A stretch of DNA of 64,000 nucleotides. It comes from Utricularia gibba. Its lineage: Eukaryota > Streptophyta > Magnoliopsida > Lamiales > Lentibulariaceae. The notes below the pieces were generated by a model. The model was not told where the DNA came from, made no database searches, and saw nothing but the letters and a program-made list of their open reading frames with translations. The DNA lies in contig NEEC01000012.1 in the NCBI GenBank assembly GCA_002189035.1, positions 1,736,001 to 1,800,000 of the forward strand. Direction: 5' to 3'. Positions 35,830 through 51,829 of this stretch are shown here, in pieces. The position numbers and the translations under genes were made by a program. The first letter of the stretch is position 1. Each line of letters opens with the position of its first letter.

Positions 35830-36580
35830 TTCACAGTTTCTGAGTTCTATGGATCTTTGTATGCCAAACATGGCCATGGTTGGCTTTTTGATGCAAATAA
35901 CGTAACACTTTTACTTGAACAAAAAATACAGATGATTTTTATTTTAAAAATATAAAAATTTGAAAGCATCTCTTATTTTTAAGAAGTCGTAGAATTTTAA
36001 TTTCTAGAATCAATTCTGGAGAAGTTATACCAAACAAAGTTTAATTTTCATTTGTGTTCATATATTTATATTATTTAAATAAAAATAAATAATTTTAAGT
36101 GAACCAAATGTAATTCAAACATCATCCTTTTATTGTTTTGCTGCAAAGAACTGATATATATGTTTTGTGTTTTGGATTTTGATACATCGTTATTTAAAAA
36201 TTAAAAAAATATTATGTTATCTATTTTTTATGTATTTGATGATTTTAAGATTATTTTTTTAATGAATTATGTTTTATCTAATTTATTAATTATTTTTTAT
36301 ATTAATAAAAATAATAAATTTTAAATAAACTTACTTTAATCATATTCTAATAGAATATTTTTAAATTTATCGGATCCGTATATCGTATGAGCATCAGTGC
36401 TTTGTAGTTGTTATAGCACCTTTATCCACTTGTCTAAATGTTCTAGAAACAATTTTACGTGAATAAAAAATAAAAAAACGAAAAATCAAGGTTCATATTA
36501 ATTTTTAAATTTAATTTGAAAAGAAAACTTGTCATAATTTAAAAAAAAAAAAGGACTGGCAGCAGAGCAGCCAAATAAAA
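35830..36580. other. AT-rich spacer
   Basis: Transporter 3' UTR followed by poly-A/T-rich sequence; no gene recognised. The MAP kinase leader begins about 36600. Confidence 0.5.
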
Positions 36581-36992
36581 AAGTATGAAAATTCAAAATG
36601 GGCAGGGCCCACAGAATAAGGGCCTGTGGTTATCCAGCTCTTTGATTTTTATTCGCGAATCAGCTGCCTTATCTCTCTCTTTTTTTGCTCATTTCGCATT
36701 TTTTCAAACCCTACAGACTGCTACTTTTTTCTCAGAGAATTGCATCTTCACACTTTTTTTGTTTAGTTATTTTGTTTGTATTCAAGGCTTTCGGTGTTGT
36801 TGTTGATTAGACTGGGCTTGTAGTATCCTATGATTCGAGTTCCAGTCAGTTTCTCTATTTTTTTGGTTGACTGATTCGTGGGCGAACTGCAAGGTGTGAT
36901 TACGTTTCTCTGTTCTTTGTGCGGATGATCGTTGCTTTCCTGACCTGATCTTGGGTAAAAGAATCAGATTTGGGGTTTAAGTGAGCGACGTA

Positions 36993-39998
<3,006 letters not shown>

Positions 39999-39999
39999 T

Positions 40000-42590
40000 T
40001 TTCAGTTCTGTAAATGGTAGCTCGTTCCCCTGTTACAATTGCTCCTCACCTGAGATGTTATGCTCATTACGTGAGGAAAAAAAACAAGTATTTCAATACA
40101 CCTTATTAGGGTTCTTTTCTCTCGAAATTCATGTAAACTTTACATCCATGAAAACTTGAATCCAACACCATGTATGTATGCATGAGTGTGACAAACAAGA
40201 TCATCTGCAAGTTTTTAAGCTGTCAAAGTGATGTAAAAGTGATGAAAGTATGGTACGCTTCAAATAAGCAGCAGAAAAACAAAATGGCCTGTGTAAAAAA
40301 TATCTTGAAGTTGTTAAGCTGTCATTATTTCAAAGAATATAGCACAATTTTTTGAATACGTCTGCACTTAAGCATAATTTTTTAAAACAATCACCTCTTA
40401 AATCAAATAAAGTGCTGTCATCTACTCTATTTAACAGAGTATTTTCTTTTGGTAAATGAACCTAAGTATTTCATTGTTAATGCAAAGTAGAAATGCAACA
40501 TGATAAAATCATAAGTCGCATAATATGTAGATGCTGACTAGCAGAATGGGTTACAACAATTGCACTCAATCTAATCTCATTAGAAACTATTGCAGCATGC
40601 TTAAATGAGCAATGAACAACCTAAATTAATTTTTTTCTAATCAATCGATCAAAGTGGACAGCTATAAAATGAAAACAGCAATGAACAACCTAAATTGAAA
40701 CATAAGCTTTCATTGAAATTATGAAATTTAGATTCAATTACCTTCAATTTGCACTAGAAATTACAATTAAACTTAGTAGACAATGAAGAGGATAATAAAA
40801 AAATAAATAAAATTATACGCTCCATTCACCTTTTAAAAAAAAGTTAATATCGTCTTTAAAATATTAGTTCATACAAAGTTTAAAATATCAGATGAGTTTT
40901 ATAAAACCATGATATATAAGTTTGTAATGAGATAATATATCATGTATTTAACTATTTATTATAACAAACATACGCATCATCTTTTATTAATGGGATTAAA
41001 GTATTAAATTCACATACGAAAAGTGACTTAAATAGTTTGAAAAACACTCATACAAAAAAATAAATCAAAACACAGAAGACAAAACACACATGAAATAAAA
41101 ATGAAGTATTGAATATATAAATTAATCATAACGAATAAAGTATTAGAAAATATATTAAAATATTGGAATGAAAGAAAATGTAATGGAGTCTATTCCAAAA
41201 ATTGAAGTTGATCAACGCATTGACTTTAAATGTCTCCAACGATCATTCTAAACAGTATAAATGAAAGTGGACATGTCTTATGTGACAGGATTGTTTTAAA
41301 ATGACTCATCTTTCATGTCATTATAATTTTCCGATGAATAAATATTAACATGACAAGATGTCAACCCGAACAGTGAAGTGTGAGGGGAATCTTTCAATGT
41401 TTGTTCTAACATCTATTGGAAAGTAATCATCTACTGTGAATATATGTGAAAAATAATTATTCTATATATAAAATTTTAATGTTAGTGTGTGAGATAAAAT
41501 GTTAAAATGATTAGTTTTCAAAAAATCTGTATCTTTTGGATTTATCTTTAGCGTTTCCAAACCATATCTTTCATGTAATGCACGGATCAAGCAGGCTAAT
41601 CATGATGAGCATCCATGGATCCTCGTCTCGTGACAAAAGTAGATGTCTGAATATCATTCAAAAATGCCCGACGAGCATCATGATACTAAGCATCTGTCGA
41701 GCATCATTAACCTCCACTTGCAATGATACCTCGGCGCACACAAAAAGAAGATCGCCTCCTCTCGTGGCAAAAGTGGATGGATGGGTGTAGGGTAAAACTT
41801 GCTTAAATCTTTTGAATCCCACTTTGTTTGCACGCTAAAGGGCGTCATGATATCCATCCATATGATATGATCTCAGCTGTAAGAGAACAAAAGGGAGGAA
41901 GCCTGTCATCTGACTCAACACCCAAACACCAAAAGGCACTCGCTACTCGAATGCAGTTGTGTTGTCTCAATGGATTCATGCTTTAGCCTTACCAACAGGG
42001 TGTAGATTGGAAAAGAGCAAGAACACATAGAATCAAGAAATCATAGACCTGATAATCTAATGTATTAAAGGTATTTTTGATCGTTCAGTTGATCAGTTGA
42101 TCCTACGATTCAAGTATTTGGTTACAACCATGTAAGACTTCCTCAAATCTTTGATTTCATTTCCTCTTCCTATAATTAAATTATTGTAATTAAATATTAC
42201 AACACAGGGCACTTAAAGATAGTATACGAGTTAATGACGCACTAAACAAAAGCAAGCTTGTTGCATTCTGCTTTAAACTCCATAGTGTCAGAAAAATCAA
42301 AATTAGATTCATATGAAAATTGATTCGCATTGCAGAAGACTTTGAGCAAGTGGGTGTGCATCATCATTATAAACTCGACTGGATGTGATTTTTCTTTCAT
42401 TTTTTTACAGATATGATGCTGGATAATTGGAAAACTGAAGTTAGGGTTCTTATGGAAGGTCCCAAGGCAATGAATGATCCATAAAAGCATATATCTCCTG
42501 CGACTGAAGTACCTTACGCTTTAAAGCATCAAAGAGAGTTCAAGATCAGAAGTAAAACTACTAGCGAAAAACAGCAACGACTGTGGGAGA
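40000..42590. other. Spacer between the MAPK and ALOG genes
   Basis: MAPK 3' UTR, then AT-rich sequence. A plus-strand frame at 41536-41790 contains an imperfect internal repeat (CTCGTCTCGTGACAAAAG / CTCCTCTCGTGGCAAAAG) but no family signature. At 42008-42075 a stretch resembles part of a homogentisate dioxygenase intron (61778-61845). No gene supported. Confidence 0.4.
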
Positions 42591-42668
42591 TCTGTGTGTG
42601 TGTTTGTGTGTGTGTGGCAAGTGTTGGGAGCTTATACTTTCTTTGTTTGTGCTGTAAAAACTTACTCC

Positions 42669-43193
42669 TCATCTGAGCTGAGCATCCCTGGTTTTCCTCC
42701 TCTTCTTCTTCTTGCTGTACGGAATCCCTCTAGCCTTAGCTTGAGAATCCCTAATCTCCCTCAAGTAAGCCCTAATAGCACCATTGGCAAAAGGGTTTGT
42801 CTCCTGCGTCCCGCCGTTCTCCTCGTAGGCGGCGCGTAGCCGTCCCACGAGCGCGTCGAGGCTCCCCCAGGCCTGTCTCAACGGGCACGTGCATGCCCTG
42901 GCGGGCTCGGTCTTCCCATAAAAGGCGCAGTTCTGGACATGTACCTTAGTTTTCCCGAACTGGTCGAGGTACCGGATGAAGTCCAAAACATGTGTGTACT
43001 CGCACTTTCCTACCTCCACCGGGGGCTGCTGGTTCCTCAGGTACTGCCCGAAAGTGTTCCAATCTCGACGCTTCTGCGACTCGTAGCGGCTGAGCTGCGG
43101 CGGCGGAGGGGCCGGGGCAGATCGTGATGATGTGGCCGCGGCTTCCGGCGGTGGTGTCGCCGTCGTCACGCCGCCGGGATCATTGGAAATCAT
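42669..43193 (-). CDS. LSH: ALOG-domain transcriptional regulator (LSH family)
   Basis: A single-exon gene of 174 residues. ALOG/LSH proteins (Arabidopsis LSH, rice G1, tomato TMF relatives) are nuclear regulators of organ boundaries and meristem maturation, with a DNA-binding domain of tyrosine-recombinase origin. The start ATG at 43193 (MISNDPGG) is preferred over an upstream in-frame ATG at 43250, which lies upstream of the TATA-like box. The domain runs from [18 protein letters not shown] through [18 protein letters not shown], with the zinc-ribbon insert (HVQNC...[16 protein letters not shown]) complete, then [32 protein letters not shown] and the basic nuclear localisation run KKKKRRK. 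A Pro/Ala-rich linker ([11 protein letters not shown]) precedes the domain. Its closest group is probably LSH7-10. Confidence 0.93.
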   Translation of the reverse strand: MISNDPGGVTTATPPPEAAATSSRSAPAPPPPQLSRYESQKRRDWNTFGQYLRNQQPPVEVGKCEYTHVLDFIRYLDQFGKTKVHVQNCAFYGKTEPARACTCPLRQAWGSLDALVGRLRAAYEENGGTQETNPFANGAIRAYLREIRDSQAKARGIPYSKKKKRRKTRDAQLR

Positions 43194-43238
43194 AGCTATA
43201 GTGGCTTGAGATGGGAGGAGGGGGCGCAGTGTGAAAGT

Positions 43239-43246
43239 TATATATA
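43239..43246 (-). promoter_or_regulatory. TATA-like box of the ALOG gene
   Basis: TATATATA on the minus strand lies 46-53 bases upstream of the chosen ATG. It would give a very short leader of about 20 bases, so it could instead lie within a longer 5' UTR. Confidence 0.45.
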
Positions 43247-43319
43247 GCACAAGGGACTTCCAGGGAGGCGATCGGAGTCGGATTGGGCAATCAAATCAAG
43301 AGGAGGCTACATGGTCCAA

Positions 43320-46300
43320 CTACAAATAGCTCCTCCTTCTTCACCAACAATTACTTTTTTTGGTAACTGTTGGGGTGAAAAAAGTAAATGGTAAAAGGCT
43401 TAGATTCAAAACCCGGTCTACCGACCCACCCGACCCGAGCCAACAACACATGGCATTGTGAACCCATGGCAAATACATAATATAATATATATTCCATTTC
43501 AAAACTAAAACCATTTGAATTTTTATTATATTAAAATATTTATATTATGGATTCAAAATATCAATACCATTTGAAAATTTAATTTTTTAGATTGAATTAT
43601 TAGTCCATATTTTGTAAATCCATCTACATCACACATGATGTCACATGTTGTTCCTTATGATTAATAATTGTGAGTAGTTTGGTGCATATGATGTACACCT
43701 TCATTTACCACATTTGCATGAGGATTGGACGACGTACCCAATCATCATTCATCATCGTCAACCTTTAACTTTCCAAAATTCAATTTAATAAAAGTAAAAA
43801 AAATAAATTTTAATAAAATCCATTTAGAGTATTTTTTTCAAAAAACAAAGATTGCTGCAAACATACTGTTAATATACAATAGGATCCTACTTAGAGCCCG
43901 GTCTAAGAATGGATATAATTGTCTTAGATGAATTTCACATCAATTACAAATAGGACAAAAGGATAGTTTATATGGAGTTAGATTCCCTAATTTTGCATAA
44001 AACCTTTTTCTCAAAATGAAAAAAACATAAAATCGTGAGAATTAAATATCTAAAATGCATAATATCATGTAAAAAAAAAAGTGAATTGTTATATTATGAG
44101 TATCATAGCTTTTTCAAATTGGAATCTAAAATTGGAATGGTATGACACGAGTTAGATTCAAAACCGTGTTTTGATGGATCAAAATTGGATTTGATTGGTC
44201 AAACCTAAAATATCACGTTAACATCGATAATTTTAGAATCCTGGATTATTTTTTATTTAAAAAACTAAATTTTAGACTTAAAAATGTTTTAAAGCTAAAA
44301 CCAATAATTGAATCTTTGAATAAACAATTCTACCCATTGGTTAACCGGCGAGTTTGAAAACACGGTGGGATCTCCACAACCATATGAATCATGTCATGTT
44401 CATTTTTATTGTGAAATTTACAATTTATAAAAAATATATGTAGCAATTGGGCGGGATTCATTTTAATGCCTCATAGTTAATTAATTATATAATAAGATTA
44501 AGGTGACGTGGAGGGGCTGCTCCCAAGATGGGAGCAGGGGGGGGGGCAGTGGGCATGAGTTACCAAAATCATACAATAATGCATGTATGTTATTGTTACC
44601 CATACCATGCCATCCCCCCAGCCTTCATTAGCCCTGGGAGACAAATTGGATGTATTCCCAATTATTTTTCAAATTCATTTATTAACCTCTGCCAATAATA
44701 ATGACAATAATAACTCGAGATATTTATTCCTCCATCTACGTTGTCCCCCAGCACAACCCCTCATGCAAACCAAATAAAATAGAATATGTCAATATAATTA
44801 AATAATACTATAATTTTTTTTAGTACATGGATTGGATATTCAATCATATTGGCTTAGATTATCATATATTTTCATATTTATTCATATAATTTGTTTTAAA
44901 TTTTAATGATTCATTCTCTTTTTAGACAAATTATTCGTTTTGACTATTTAATTCTTATAATTTTACGTTTTTTATTTTTGAAAAAAATATATTATACAAG
45001 ATTAGCGAAACATCTCTATTTAGATGCCTACTTTCCTCTGTTCATAATTAAGATGAAATACCGTCACTAAGCATCTTACACAAATACTTGTTATTTCTTC
45101 ACTTTCAAATGGACTAAAGTGAAATACATTAGATAAATGATGAAACCGATCAGAAAAGGGTATTTCACTTACCTATTTCTGTTATTAGGTTAAATTGGGT
45201 AAAATATTTTTGTAACAAAAATAATGCCACCATATTAAATTGAATTAAATGGAGAAGACAATTTTTTGGGTTTTGGTGTTGTGATTTGAAAATCCATTAG
45301 GAAAAAGGTTGTGGGTTTGGGTAATTTGTTTTTGTACACGGGCGGGCAGTAAGTAATCAAAGTTACTGGATTAAAGTGCACTTTAATAGAGAGATTATTG
45401 TGTGGGAGATATTATTAGAGAATGGACCATGCCTTTTCGGTTGAGATGAGTCAAAATTATTTATTTCGAAAGTAAATACAAGCAACATGTTTATTTGACT
45501 AGCCCTGGACTGATAAATAAGCACACGAACCAATAATTCACTCGGGACAAACCCAATAAAATGCTAATAATTTCCTTTTCATTTTTTTAAAAAAAACACA
45601 AGTTTTGATTTCTTAATTGTTTTGGTTCTAGCTGTCCATACTTTTCTGTCTCCCGGCATCGGGTGTATCATTTAGAAAAGTGACAATTGTTAATCTATAA
45701 TATACTCAATCAAAAAATTTACATATAGAATAACTATTTTTTTCATACAATCTTTCACACATGCCTACTTTTCTAATTCATTCCGCATATTATTAATTAT
45801 TATTACTGATAATGGTAACTTTTAACTCTTAGTTAGTGTTTGATTGATAGGAATTAGATAAAATTAGATTTAAATAAAGCTGATGTACAAGAATTAGGGT
45901 TAAACTGTATCAAGCAAAATAAAGAGGGAGTCTAATTTTAAATAAAACTATGTACCTCAAATTAATATATGTATATATATAATCATATCTAATACTTCCA
46001 GAGATGAAATACTATCTATGCTAATGTTTTTTGTAAGAAAAATATAAAAAAAATTAAAAAAACAAGCATTTTGTCTATCTAAATTCAATTTAACTAACAA
46101 ATTTCAGCTTTTTGTTTTTTTATGAGAGGAGGCTTTCTCCCCTCTGAATTCTATATTGCATGTCTAATTTTGAGAGCTAAAAAAAATGAATTCAAAGTAT
46201 TATTTCACATAATAATAAAAAATATGGATTATGCTCACCCATGCATTTTTGGTGTGTTTGGGGTTATAAATATTAATTTAATACTCATATGATACGCTTC

Positions 46301-48990
46301 CCTTCTGACTTGAAGACTACATTTTCAACTGGGATGCATAATAGGGACTGCTTTTGTGACGGTTCACTCATTTGTTAAAAAAACATATATTTTAAATGTT
46401 CTTACACAAAGTATAAATTGATTTTTTAATAAAAACCAACATATAAGTATAATATAAGAATAAAGTTTGAAATTAATTTAATATAAAATTAATGAACATG
46501 AAATAACCATAATTAAAAAATGATAAAAATGACATCAAATTCAAATAAAATAAATAATACAAATAATTTTATAACATCGTTCTAAAAAATTTTTGGAAGT
46601 TATTTTTACTTTTTTTAAATTATTTTAAAATATATAATTATTACTTTTCCAAATTAGTATAATTGTAATAGTTATTAATTTTAAAAATATTTTTAGTATA
46701 ATTACTTTTATAATTGATAGTATTCTAGAACATAAATATTTTTATTTTTTAAAAAATAGTAATAAATTTCAAAAATCATCCGACGCATTTTTCTTTTCAC
46801 GCCAATTCAACCCAACGGTATATGGAAAACCTACCTTGAATAAAAATGTTGTATCAGTTAAGCAAATTGTTGGAGCCTGGAGCCACTAATGGGCCCCCAG
46901 TTGCCGCTGGTCCAGCCCAAACCAGTCACCCCTCCTCCAATCTAAATCTCTTTTTGAAGGATTTTTTTTAAAAAAATAGAAACTATTCTAAATAAATTAT
47001 ATCTTATATTTTAGTGATTTATGCTTATAAATGGTTTGTTATTACAAACAAACGATTTCTATTGCAAGAAAAAAAGTATAACTTTAGAAGTATTTTTTTT
47101 AATTTTTTACAAATAATTGTATTTTTTTCTAAACGTTTCTAAAAAAATGTTTTTTTAATAAATACAAACACATCCTTACGAAAATACGTCCATTGGAACT
47201 GGGGTGGAAATGAAGGCGGCATGTGATGGGCCGGGCCGAAGATGAGAGCAAAGCCCATTTGAAGGACGTAATGTGACGTGGCCATACCACCACCCTCAGT
47301 TCAATTGAAAAAAAAATGGAATCCTCACTTGTGTTTTATTTATAAAAATGAATTATTTTTTAAAAGGGTTTGAAATTATTCTTGGATTCAATCACCAATA
47401 GAAGCTTCCATGTCGCCATGCGTTGTTTACCAAGATAATGAATGATCTGACGTGGGTTTGATAAGGAGAACAGTCTTATAGTTTTCTTGGAACATGATAT
47501 ATTTCTTATTTATTTAGTAGATGAATGTGCATAAGCATAGGCCATATTTTTCCAGGTTATATTTGAAATTCTTAAACACAGGACATGTTTCATTCATATT
47601 TTATGGATGGAAACGGGGAAACATAATTAAATAGAAGGATCATATTTATCTTATATACGGTATCTTATTTTTATTACCAACCAACATCTCAATGTTTTAA
47701 AATTATAAATTTAAGTCAGTATGAGACACTATTCCATTCCCAAACTTATAAATAAATAAATAAATTTATTTTTTAAAATATTTTAAAATATAATTAAAAA
47801 TTATGTAATCGTTTCAAAAATCTATTGTATGAAGTATTTCAACTCAAATTCATAATAATTAAATAAAAAATCCAAAGTTGGATACATGATGAGTAGTCTC
47901 GTTTTCCATCATGTGTTTCACTCCATTTATTTATTTATTTAATAGGGCAAGGCAACTCCTTTTCCCTCCATGTCCTTTTACAACAATTCAATTACGTCTC
48001 CTTTTCGATCCATTTCAACCATGACTTCTTCTTCTTCTTCTTCTTCTCTTGTGCTCCATTGCTGCACGTGCCTCCCATTTAGTTCTGGATAGCGAGGGGA
48101 AGAACCCCAAACCCAGCAACTGCTGAACTGCAACAAAGGCTTTCTGAGGGGAGGCGATAATGGAACGCTCATTCCCATTGTGTTGCGACTTTGCGCATCG
48201 GTCTGTCTGGTGCACGTCCCCACTGCCAAAATGTAGCTGTTGGCCTCTCCTGTGCCGCCATTAATGGCGGATAACTACATACAACACACGCACCCATCAC
48301 CTCGTGGCTTGCCAAAGTGAACAAGCTTCCCATCAAATGATCCCCACCACCACCTCTTTGTTTCGTCTGCTGCAGCTGTGTTTCAAAGGATATTCTATAT
48401 TATTATAACAAATAATCACATATTTAAATTTGAAATTAAAATAATTAAATATATAAAAAATTGTATATAACTAATAATCAATTGAATCTAATTTTTTTAA
48501 TGTAATTTATGCTTATATATATAATTTGGTTTTACATGTATTCTTCTGACTCATTGTATCTTTAATTTCAATATACTATTAGAGTGTTTGACTTACTATA
48601 TGATTTGGGTGTAGTCATCATGAATTGAGTATTGATCTAACTTTTGATTAAAAGAACAATGAAATGTATTGAGTTTAAATAACAAAAATAAAATCAACCT
48701 ATAATCTAACCATTAACTACAATCACAAAAATTTTTTTTAACCAAATCAAGTATCAGTTCGACTTGATGTCAAATATTAAAACAAACAATTTTATGTGAT
48801 AACTTGAAAATGAAATAATTAAATATATAAAAAAAATTAACGATAAATTGTAATTGATTAAACATAATATTTTTTAATATGATCTATTTGTGTTTCACGT
48901 GTAATTTTTCCACACATCGAATACTTACTTTCAACATATATGACATGAAAACCAATTTAATTGTTTGTCAAAATAGTGTGCTACTTAATC
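43320..48990. other. Long AT-rich gene-poor spacer
   Basis: Nearly 6 kb of AT-rich sequence without a recognisable gene. Noted inside: a G run at 44536-44546; small-repeat vocabulary at 46570-46780 shared with 13360-13800; and a less AT-rich patch at 47930-48370 with a (TCT)n run at 48028-48050 and a minus-strand 83-residue frame (47978-48229, acidic EEEEEEE from the same repeat) that has no family signature. Confidence 0.5.
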
Positions 48991-49080
48991 TCTACTATTT
49001 AATATATTTGGTTTCTAATGTTTTCATTATACTAAAATTGATTCTCATAATTAAACCTTAATTCCTATCTTGTTTTTCAG

Positions 49081-49192
49081 TCGCCCGCCCGTCCCACGTT
49101 CGCCTCCGCGGGTGAGCGAGGCATTGCGACCGGTGCCGGAGCAGCAACCGCCGGACAAGAATGCAGGCGATTGGTGGCCGGCCAATAACAAA
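49081..49192 (+). other. GC-rich exon-like island
   Basis: About 110 bases of very GC-rich sequence stand out in AT-rich DNA. The island is preceded by a good acceptor (CTTGTTTTTCAG/TCGCC) and followed by AACAAAG/GTCAAT, a weak donor. One frame is open across it and reads RPPVPRSPPRVSEALRPVPE, then DKNAGDWWPANNK. I do not recognise it. It could be an orphan exon of a lost gene or the last part of an unannotated small secreted-peptide gene. Confidence 0.35.
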
Positions 49193-50408
49193 GGTCAATT
49201 TTCACATAATAAAAGAATAGTGATCAATTTATCTACGTAAGTTTTCCAAAACCAACCAAAAAAATCATGTAAAACTTGAATTTATAAATCCTTTAATTGT
49301 ACTCTTATTTAAAATGATAAAAAATATATAATATATGTATTTGTGTTATATATTATTTTATGAGTTTTACTTCAGAGAATGTAAGGAGTTAAAATATGAG
49401 AGGCACATAGGTCTTGAAAGGGACCCATCCACACCCTAGGGCAGGCCTGTTGCAACAAGTATCACCCAGAGAACTTACTTTTTTTCCTCAGCAATTAAAA
49501 AAACATTTTTTTCTCAAACCCCATGTAACATTTTCCAGAATTAAACAATATTCAATAAGAAAATATTATTCAAAAATAGCAGGGTGGGTAGTAGGGGTGG
49601 AGGAATAACCATAGGAATGGGAGTATGGGGCATATGTGGTGTCATAATATGTGGATGGAATAAAATATGTTTAATTGATAAATTGTATTTCATATAAAAT
49701 ATAATCAAATAAAAAATAGTTTCTTGATGAAATATCAAATGAGAAAAAATTAGAATATCAATTCCCAATCCTAATATGTCATAAATTATAATATATTTAT
49801 TAATATTTTTCATCTTATACACCATATCAAACACAATCTTGAATAATAGTGAATGGGTTGCAAAAAAATACTTGTAAAACTCAAATTTAAAAGATATTAA
49901 ATGAATTTATTTGTTTATTTTATTTTTTTAATGAAAATAAAAAGGAGGAAGAGAGAGAGTGTTGGGGAATTTTGAAGGGAAGAAGGTAAATTTGGGTAAA
50001 GAAGTTTTTTACGCTGATGTTTTTAATCACTGTTCTGTTCTGACCCAAACACTGACACTCGCACCACTGCCATCAACGCCTCTTTTAGGACAGAGAGCGA
50101 CAGAGGGTGCTGAGACCTGTCAACCGGAGTTCTCTCTTCCTCCTTTATGCCCTGCTTTTCCCCTTTCGGGGCTTCTGTGTGTGTTTGAGTGTATTTGTAA
50201 AGGAAGAAAGGGCTGCTGCTGCTTCTGCTGCAAGCTTTCTAGATTTTTTTGTTTCAGGGAAGGAGGAGGAGGTTGATTTCTTTTTTTCTCTTGATATGTT
50301 GTTGATGGAAAGATGGATTGAAGGTTGAATTTTAATGGTCGGAGAATGAAAGCAGCCGGATTTGATTTCTGGGTTTTTGCGGATGCATCGGGTTGAATGA
50401 TTTAGAAG

Positions 50409-50555
50409 CTGGATTCTCAGAGCAATTTACACCAAGACCAGAACCAGTTTTCTACAGGAGTAGGCGGGGGGGAGCCGCCGTCGCCGCTAAAGAAAAGGGC
50501 ATCTTACTTTTTACCTCCTGCGGTCACCCCCGAATATGCGAAATTTCGACAAAAC
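50409..50555 (+). other. Conserved in-frame ATG-less region upstream of TCP copy 1
   Basis: Forty-nine codons from a CTG (context AAG-CTG-G, A at -3 and G at +4) to the annotated ATG, directly after an in-frame TAG. The encoded peptide (KLDSQ..., [24 protein letters not shown]) aligns with copy 2 (KLDPQ..., [21 protein letters not shown]), with indels in multiples of three. Possible non-AUG extension; an ATG in an upstream exon is the alternative. Confidence 0.4.
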
Positions 50556-51797
50556 ATGGGGGATAGCAGCAACTTCACTGCGCCGCCGCCATCGCGGTTA
50601 GCTCCGAGAGGCGAGATTGTTGAAGTACAAGGCGGCCACATTGTACGGGCGACCGGAAGAAAAGACCGTCATAGCAAAGTTTGCACTGCGAAAGGCCCCA
50701 GAGACCGCCGCGTGCGTCTCGCGGCGCACACGGCGATTCAGTTTTACGATGTTCAGGACCGGCTTGGATACGACCGCCCGAGTAAAGCTGTAGACTGGCT
50801 AATCAAAAAGGCGAAAACTGCAATTGATGAGCTCGCGCAGCTGCCTCCTTGGCACCCCACTGGGCAAAATGTGAACTTTGAGCGAGATGAGGAGCACAAC
50901 AAGTGTGAAGAGGAGGAGCAGCAGCAGCAGCAGCAGCATGGGGAGCTGGTGGCTTCTGAGGCGTCAAGTAAACGGCAGGTTATGATGGCTGGAGGTGAAG
51001 ATGGCATGCACAAAAATCCCAATTCGCAGAATTCCAGTTTTTTGCATTCATCTCTACATTCTGATGCCATTGCGGATACAATGAAGTCCTTGTTTCCAAT
51101 GGGTGCTTCAGCAGAAGCTAGCTCTTCGTCTATGCAGTTTCAGGGCTTCCAAGCTTCAGACTTGCTATCAGGAAATAGCACTAATAGCCAGGATCTGAGG
51201 CTCTCGCTGCAGTCATTTCAAGATCCAATTTTGCTTCACCATCAGCCTCCAGAGCAAGCGCACCAACGAGCATACTCTCTCTTGGGCTTCGATGGAACAG
51301 CCAATTGGGCAGAGCACCATCAACACGCAGCAGCTGCTGCTACGGCAGCGGCGGAGCTCAGCCGATTCCAGCGGTTAACAGCTTGGAATCCCGGCGGTGA
51401 AGACTCAAACAATGGAAATGGAGGCGCAGCTCAGGGTTTCCTGTTCAATTCACAGCAGCCGACTCTGCAGCAGCTTTCAGGGCATACCCATTTTTCTTCA
51501 CAGAGGGGACCCCTTCAGTCCAGTAACACACCCTCAGTTCGTGCTTGGATGGACCCATCAGGCGTAGCAACAGCCATTGCTTCATCTCATCATAACCAAC
51601 ATCAGCAGCAACACCAGCACCTCCTCCTCCCTACTGTAGTTCCTATTTATCCATCTTCAACGCAAGGCATTGGATATGCATCTGGATCCGGCGGTTTCTC
51701 TGGATTCCCAATTCCTGCACGAATTCATGGTGATGTAGAGGAGCACGATGGCTATTCCGATAAGCCGTCCTCCGTCTCCTCCGATTCTCGCCACTAA
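50556..51797 (+). CDS. CIN-type TCP transcription factor (TCP4-like), copy 1, miR319-targeted
   Basis: A single coding exon, 413 residues from the first ATG. Class II CINCINNATA TCPs repress cell proliferation in leaf margins and promote maturation. The TCP bHLH domain (about residues 32-90) contains [38 protein letters not shown] and [12 protein letters not shown]. No R domain is seen, as in TCP3/4/10. A polyQ run, RLSLQSF, the miR319 site (QRGPLQSS), FPIPARIHG and a terminal [11 protein letters not shown] complete the family profile. The 3' UTR has a conserved intron (51828-51935). A longer N-terminus is possible: the frame is open from the TAG at 50403 and includes KKRASYF and TPEYAK, matched in copy 2. 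The leader GACAGAGAGCGACAGAGGG is also shared. Confidence 0.94.
   Translation: MGDSSNFTAPPPSRLAPRGEIVEVQGGHIVRATGRKDRHSKVCTAKGPRDRRVRLAAHTAIQFYDVQDRLGYDRPSKAVDWLIKKAKTAIDELAQLPPWHPTGQNVNFERDEEHNKCEEEEQQQQQQHGELVASEASSKRQVMMAGGEDGMHKNPNSQNSSFLHSSLHSDAIADTMKSLFPMGASAEASSSSMQFQGFQASDLLSGNSTNSQDLRLSLQSFQDPILLHHQPPEQAHQRAYSLLGFDGTANWAEHHQHAAAAATAAAELSRFQRLTAWNPGGEDSNNGNGGAAQGFLFNSQQPTLQQLSGHTHFSSQRGPLQSSNTPSVRAWMDPSGVATAIASSHHNQHQQQHQHLLLPTVVPIYPSSTQGIGYASGSGGFSGFPIPARIHGDVEEHDGYSDKPSSVSSDSRH
51502..51523 (+). promoter_or_regulatory. miR319 target site in TCP copy 1
   Basis: GGGGACCCCTTCAGTCC within this 22-base window is the canonical miR319 complement found in the coding region of TCP2/3/4/10/24 mRNAs, where it encodes RGPLQS. 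The identical 22 bases occur in copy 2. miR319 cleavage would limit expression of both genes. Confidence 0.93.
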
Positions 51798-51829
51798 TCC
51801 ACCTCACGCTCCCTTCTTCCATCAAAGGT

